Assembly: GCA_054601695.1 (NCBI GenBank)
Contig: BAAHQB010000179.1
Location: 186,001 to 250,000 of the forward strand
DNA length: 64,000 nucleotides
From: Amorphochlora amoebiformis
Taxonomy: Eukaryota; Cercozoa; Chlorarachniophyceae
Reading direction: 5' to 3'
Shown here: one piece after another, positions 57,085 to 64,000 of the stretch
Layout of the letters: every line of letters starts with the position of its first letter
Position numbering within the stretch: the first letter of the stretch is position 1
The notes under the pieces: generated by a model
Databases searched by the model: none
Seen by the model: only the letters and a program-made list of their open reading frames with translations
Told to the model about the DNA's origin: nothing
Program-made: the position numbers and the translations under genes

Positions 57085-57579
57085 AGTATGTACACATTAT
57101 AAATACCTAAGTGCACACATTATTTAGTATGAAAATCAATGAGAGAAAGAGAGAGAGTAGAAGAGAGAGAGAGGGAGAGAAAGAGAGAGAGTATAGGAGA
57201 GAGAGAGTAGAAGAGAGAGAGTAGAAGAGAGAGAGTAGAAGGGAAAGAGAGAGAGAGAGAGAGAGAGTAGGAGAGAGAGAGAGAGATAGGAGAGAGAGAA
57301 GAGAGAGTAGAGAAAGAGAAAAGAGAGAGAGAATAGGAGAGAGAAAGAGCAAGAATAGGAGAAAGAAAGAGAAAGAGAAAGAGAGAAAGAGAGAGAGAAT
57401 AGGAGAGAGAGGGAGAGAGAAAGAGAGGGAGAAGAAAGAGAGAGAAAGAGAGAGAGAGTAGGAGAGAAAGAGAGAGAGTAATAAGAGTCGCATCTGGACC
57501 CGGTCCTTGCTCCGTGCCGAATCCCCATGGATCCTTCTCCCCTCGCGGCGCGCATCAAGATGCTTAGCATCTGAGGCAT
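46676..57579 (-). CDS. 3-mercaptopyruvate/thiosulfate sulfurtransferase, mitochondrial-type, 18 exons
   Basis: Minus exons: 57579-57500, 56775-56734, 56519-56435, 55587-55545, 55224-55167, 54213-54182, 52953-52907, 51946-51913, 51439-51396, 50945-50906, 50677-50609, 49657-49610, 49219-49159, 48711-48660, 48283-48224, 47745-47680, 47272-47250, 46760-46676. Total 969 nt, 322 residues. The basic N-terminus (MRAAR, then [11 protein letters not shown]) suits a mitochondrial presequence. Rhodanese domain 1: [49 protein letters not shown]. Domain 2: [22 protein letters not shown], the active loop CGSGVTAC with the persulfide-forming cysteine, and [14 protein letters not shown] points to mercaptopyruvate rather than thiosulfate as donor (family rule). 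Such enzymes move sulfur to thiols, with roles in cysteine breakdown and H2S formation. Two donors are not GT: GC after 50906 and GA after 49159. The exon 1-2-3 joins are the least certain. Confidence 0.92.
47565..47675. repeat. Short degenerate tandem repeat, sulfurtransferase intron 16
   Basis: About six units of a roughly 15-17 bp motif, CAACCCGAATTATTAAC and variants. It directly follows the donor of the active-site exon (47680). Confidence 0.75.
47750..50608. repeat. Telomere-like tracts and 93-bp elements through sulfurtransferase introns 11-15
   Basis: TTAGGG on the plus strand (CCCTAA on the gene's sense strand) fills most of 47750-48035, 48165-48222, 48510-48659, 48712-49158, 49220-49290 and 49955-50608. 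Dispersed-element copies lie near 47828, 47940, 48540, 48788, 49045, 50000 and 50480. Acceptors of the exons starting at 48711 and 49219 are the AG of CCCTAG. Confidence 0.85.
52648..52740 (+). repeat. Full-length 93-bp dispersed element
   Basis: Best intact sense copy, from ATCAGATTATTCAGCATGTC to GATAACAGCAGATCGTGTTG. It is flanked on both sides by TTAGGG tracts, in sulfurtransferase intron 7. GTCCGAGGAC inside it could form a small hairpin. Confidence 0.9.
52955..53932 (+). repeat. Long GA array (CT on sense strand), sulfurtransferase intron 6
   Basis: Nearly 1 kb of GAGAGA with GGGAGA and GAAAGA variants. On the gene's strand it reads CTCTCT and ends in CTCTCTCTCCAG, the acceptor of the exon at 52953. 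It therefore forms an exceptionally long polypyrimidine tract. Confidence 0.9.
54315..54407 (+). repeat. Full-length 93-bp dispersed element
   Basis: Same ends and length as the 52648 copy, with a few substitutions, again within TTAGGG tracts (54215-54660). A diverged copy follows at about 54520-54580. Confidence 0.9.
55255..56434. repeat. Telomere-like tracts and element copies around sulfurtransferase exon 4
   Basis: TTAGGG at 55595-55830 and CCCTAA at 56278-56425. Diverged or partial element copies lie near 55255, 55330, 55865, 56125 and 56200. The two tract orientations face each other across an intron: on the sense strand the donor side reads TTAGGG and the acceptor side CCCTAA. Confidence 0.8.
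57134..57479 (+). repeat. GA-rich array (CT on sense strand), sulfurtransferase intron 1
   Basis: GAGAGAG interrupted by TAGAAG and TAGGAG. It begins about 20 bases downstream of the exon 1 donor. Confidence 0.85.
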
Positions 57580-58578
57580 TATAGATATGATGTACGTATA
57601 TATATGGTTTTTAATTCACATGTATAGTATACGTTATACTCATGTATGTATTCATTGTATATGCATGTATATATCTTTATAAGTATGCAATTTGAAAATA
57701 TTTTATATAATATTTTTCTTGACATATGTGTACATATACACGTACACATATCAATAAATGTATTACTTCGAAAGACATTAATCATATTCCTCTCTTTCCC
57801 TCTCCCTATCTCTGTATGCACACACACAGTAATACTTTTTTGACACATATACCACGCCCTAATTTTTACCCTTCCACCCCCGCCGATAAATTACCTTAGA
57901 GTCTCCCTCCCCCCCAATAAGGTACCTTAGATCCATCATCCCAAACCCCCCCGCTTTTATTTCCTCCCCAAGTCTCCCGGATCGACCCCAACAGAATATA
58001 AATATGACGATATTGACGCAAACTACGTAAACGACAACTAACCCCCCCCCTGGTTCCGTTATAAAGCCTCCCTTTAATTATGCGCTCTGACCCGATCTTT
58101 TTTCTACTATTCAGCGAAAAAAAGTGGATGGAGTATCCTTCTATATCCCTGTTTCCCGCCAACAAACCATTGCCGATGACATGGAAGACAGGAAGACTTT
58201 CTGTGTGGAGTATCTCAAATGTCAATATCTGGATAACTCTTTGAATATATATGACGTATTTTGAAGATTCATATCTTAATATTTACATAATAGATATACA
58301 TATAATTATATTATGATATAGAAGATATTATACTTACATATCACCACAACCCGAAGGGCCCCAAACATATCTTTCTGAGATATAGGACATATCGCGGGAC
58401 AGATACACGTAAACATTCCGCTGAGGCGATACCCAAGGTCGATCAGACCCAGGCATTCACAACAAAACGTGAAAAGCGGTTCCAGCTTTGCACGGGTGGC
58501 TGGCCCACACCCGAATTGAAATATAGTAAAATGTCTACTGGTAAAAGCTGTCTCAAATATGATTCTATAGCAAAGTGT
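57580..58578. other. Intergenic region between sulfurtransferase start and tRNA gene
   Basis: Mostly ordinary-composition DNA with several poly-C runs (57840-58040). Two minus-strand open frames (57896-58225 and 58306-58740) show no family motif, and the second is antisense to the tRNA. It presumably holds the sulfurtransferase promoter; no specific element was recognised. Confidence 0.5.
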
Positions 58579-58651
58579 GGGGCTGTAGCTCAAATGGTAG
58601 AGCGCGTGCTTAGCATGCACGAGGCACCGGGATCGATACCCGGCAGCTCCA
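58579..58651 (+). tRNA. tRNA-Ala (anticodon AGC)
   Basis: 73 nt, no intron. Acceptor stem GGGGCTG pairs with CAGCTCC and is followed by discriminator A. The D arm is TAGCTCAAATGGTAGAGC. Anticodon stem CGTGC/GCACG encloses loop TTAGCAT, giving AGC. T arm CCGGG/CCCGG has loop ATCGATA. The internal A box (TAGCTCAAATGG) and B box (GGATCGATACC) fit RNA polymerase III. CCA is not encoded, as usual in eukaryotes. Confidence 0.97.
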
Positions 58652-58996
58652 TAATTTTTTAATTTATTTCGGATTAAGTTTTTTTTGTTTGAGATGCGGT
58701 TAAAAGAGTGGTTGATCATCGCAGTAGCTGGACTGTTCATTTAGAATATACACTAGCCCGAATAACATTAAATTACAATATGATGATTTATTCACACTCG
58801 GCATTACTATTTACAATTTTAGTCATATTTTATTCAACTTAGTAAACTTCTTTTTAATATTATGTGGAACTCATCCGACAGCTGGAGAATCCCCATTTAT
58901 ATATGTATCATAGTAGGATGTATATTACGTATGCTATTATAATCTAGATAAATACATTTTTAATTACTATATATACACATATATGTAGATTTTTAC

Positions 58997-59035
<39 letters not shown>

Positions 59036-59262
59036 CACACATATATATATATTTATATATATATATAATATATGTATGATATACGTACACATACACATAC
59101 ACACATACACATATACAAACTAGACAAATACACATACACAGTACACATACATACACATACTAAAACAATTATTCGAACAGAACTCTAATAAAACAATGCT
59201 GAACTCATAACACATTTCAGACACGCATAACGAAATTTACTAACATCCGCCAGACTTGACCA
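58652..59262. other. Intergenic region after the tRNA gene
   Basis: AT-rich sequence with CA/TA microsatellite at 58970-59160. No exon recognised. Confidence 0.5.
58655..58660 (+). terminator. Pol III oligo-T terminator
   Basis: Six T begin four bases after the tRNA discriminator base. Confidence 0.8.
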
Positions 59263-63733
<4,471 letters not shown>

Positions 63734-63742
63734 CTAACACTA

Positions 63743-63773
<31 letters not shown>

Positions 63774-63840
63774 CAGATATACACGTCCACAGAAATGAAG
63801 ATTACATTCAAATATGTACATATATATATGTAAGTATACA

Positions 63841-63878
<38 letters not shown>

Positions 63879-64000
63879 CGATTATATGATGGGTTTTGTC
63901 GGTATACGAGCAGAGATAGGGTTTTTCGGATATAATACACACATATGAAAAGGCAGTTTATATTACGTATGAGTATTTGACTATAATAAATATAGATACA
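63734..64000. other. Window end, no gene recognised
   Basis: TA repeat at 63750-63870, then about 100 bases of ordinary sequence. By position it is probably intron or upstream sequence of the minus-strand membrane-protein gene. Confidence 0.4.

Noticed and set aside
58306-58740. 144-residue minus-strand open frame
   Set aside because: It runs antisense through the tRNA-Ala gene and shows no protein family motif.

Overview
The window is nuclear DNA from an extremely intron-rich eukaryote, most likely a protist. It shows spliced genes, one eukaryotic-type tRNA gene, TTAGGG-type interstitial repeats, and no operons or ribosome-binding sites. More than half of the sequence is low complexity: (TA)n microsatellites, CT/GA arrays, degenerate TTAGGG/CCCTAA tracts, and a dispersed repeat of about 93 bp nested in those tracts. 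Almost every long open frame ([12 protein letters not shown] or ERERER proteins) is a translation of these repeats. The real genes are chains of exons of 18 to 331 nt, mostly 30-70 nt, that I assembled by hand from splice sites, reading phase and family motifs. I cannot name the species. GT, GC and GA donors with a G usually following the AG recall dinoflagellates, but TTAGGG (not TTTAGGG) repeats and genes on both strands argue for caution.

Layout. 417-11017 (+): a TatD-family metal-dependent nuclease, 15 exons, 5' end outside the window. 11227-12763 (+): a possible 68-residue unknown protein in three exons. 13218-18581 (-): an ankyrin-repeat protein in at least nine exons. 18830-30266 (+) and 31172-46185 (+): two tandem paralogues of 17 exons and 377 residues each, resembling a glycosyltransferase. 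46676-57579 (-): a complete 18-exon, 322-residue sulfurtransferase of the 3-mercaptopyruvate type with a likely mitochondrial presequence. 58579-58651 (+): tRNA-Ala(AGC). 59263-63733 (-): a probable single-pass membrane protein with acidic hexapeptide repeats.

How it fits together. The genes do not form a pathway; the shared theme is architecture. Introns carry the repeats, and the repeats often supply the splice sites: telomere-like CCCTAG provides many acceptors, GTTAGG or GTAACCC provides several donors, and long CT arrays lie on the sense strand. Partial copies of exons ('echoes') are scattered in neighbouring introns. The few non-repetitive gene-free stretches are short spacers, several of them rich in CTAG.

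The exon models rest on consistent reading phase, total lengths divisible by three, agreement with protein families, and, for the tandem pair, conservation between copies. No transcript or database evidence was available.
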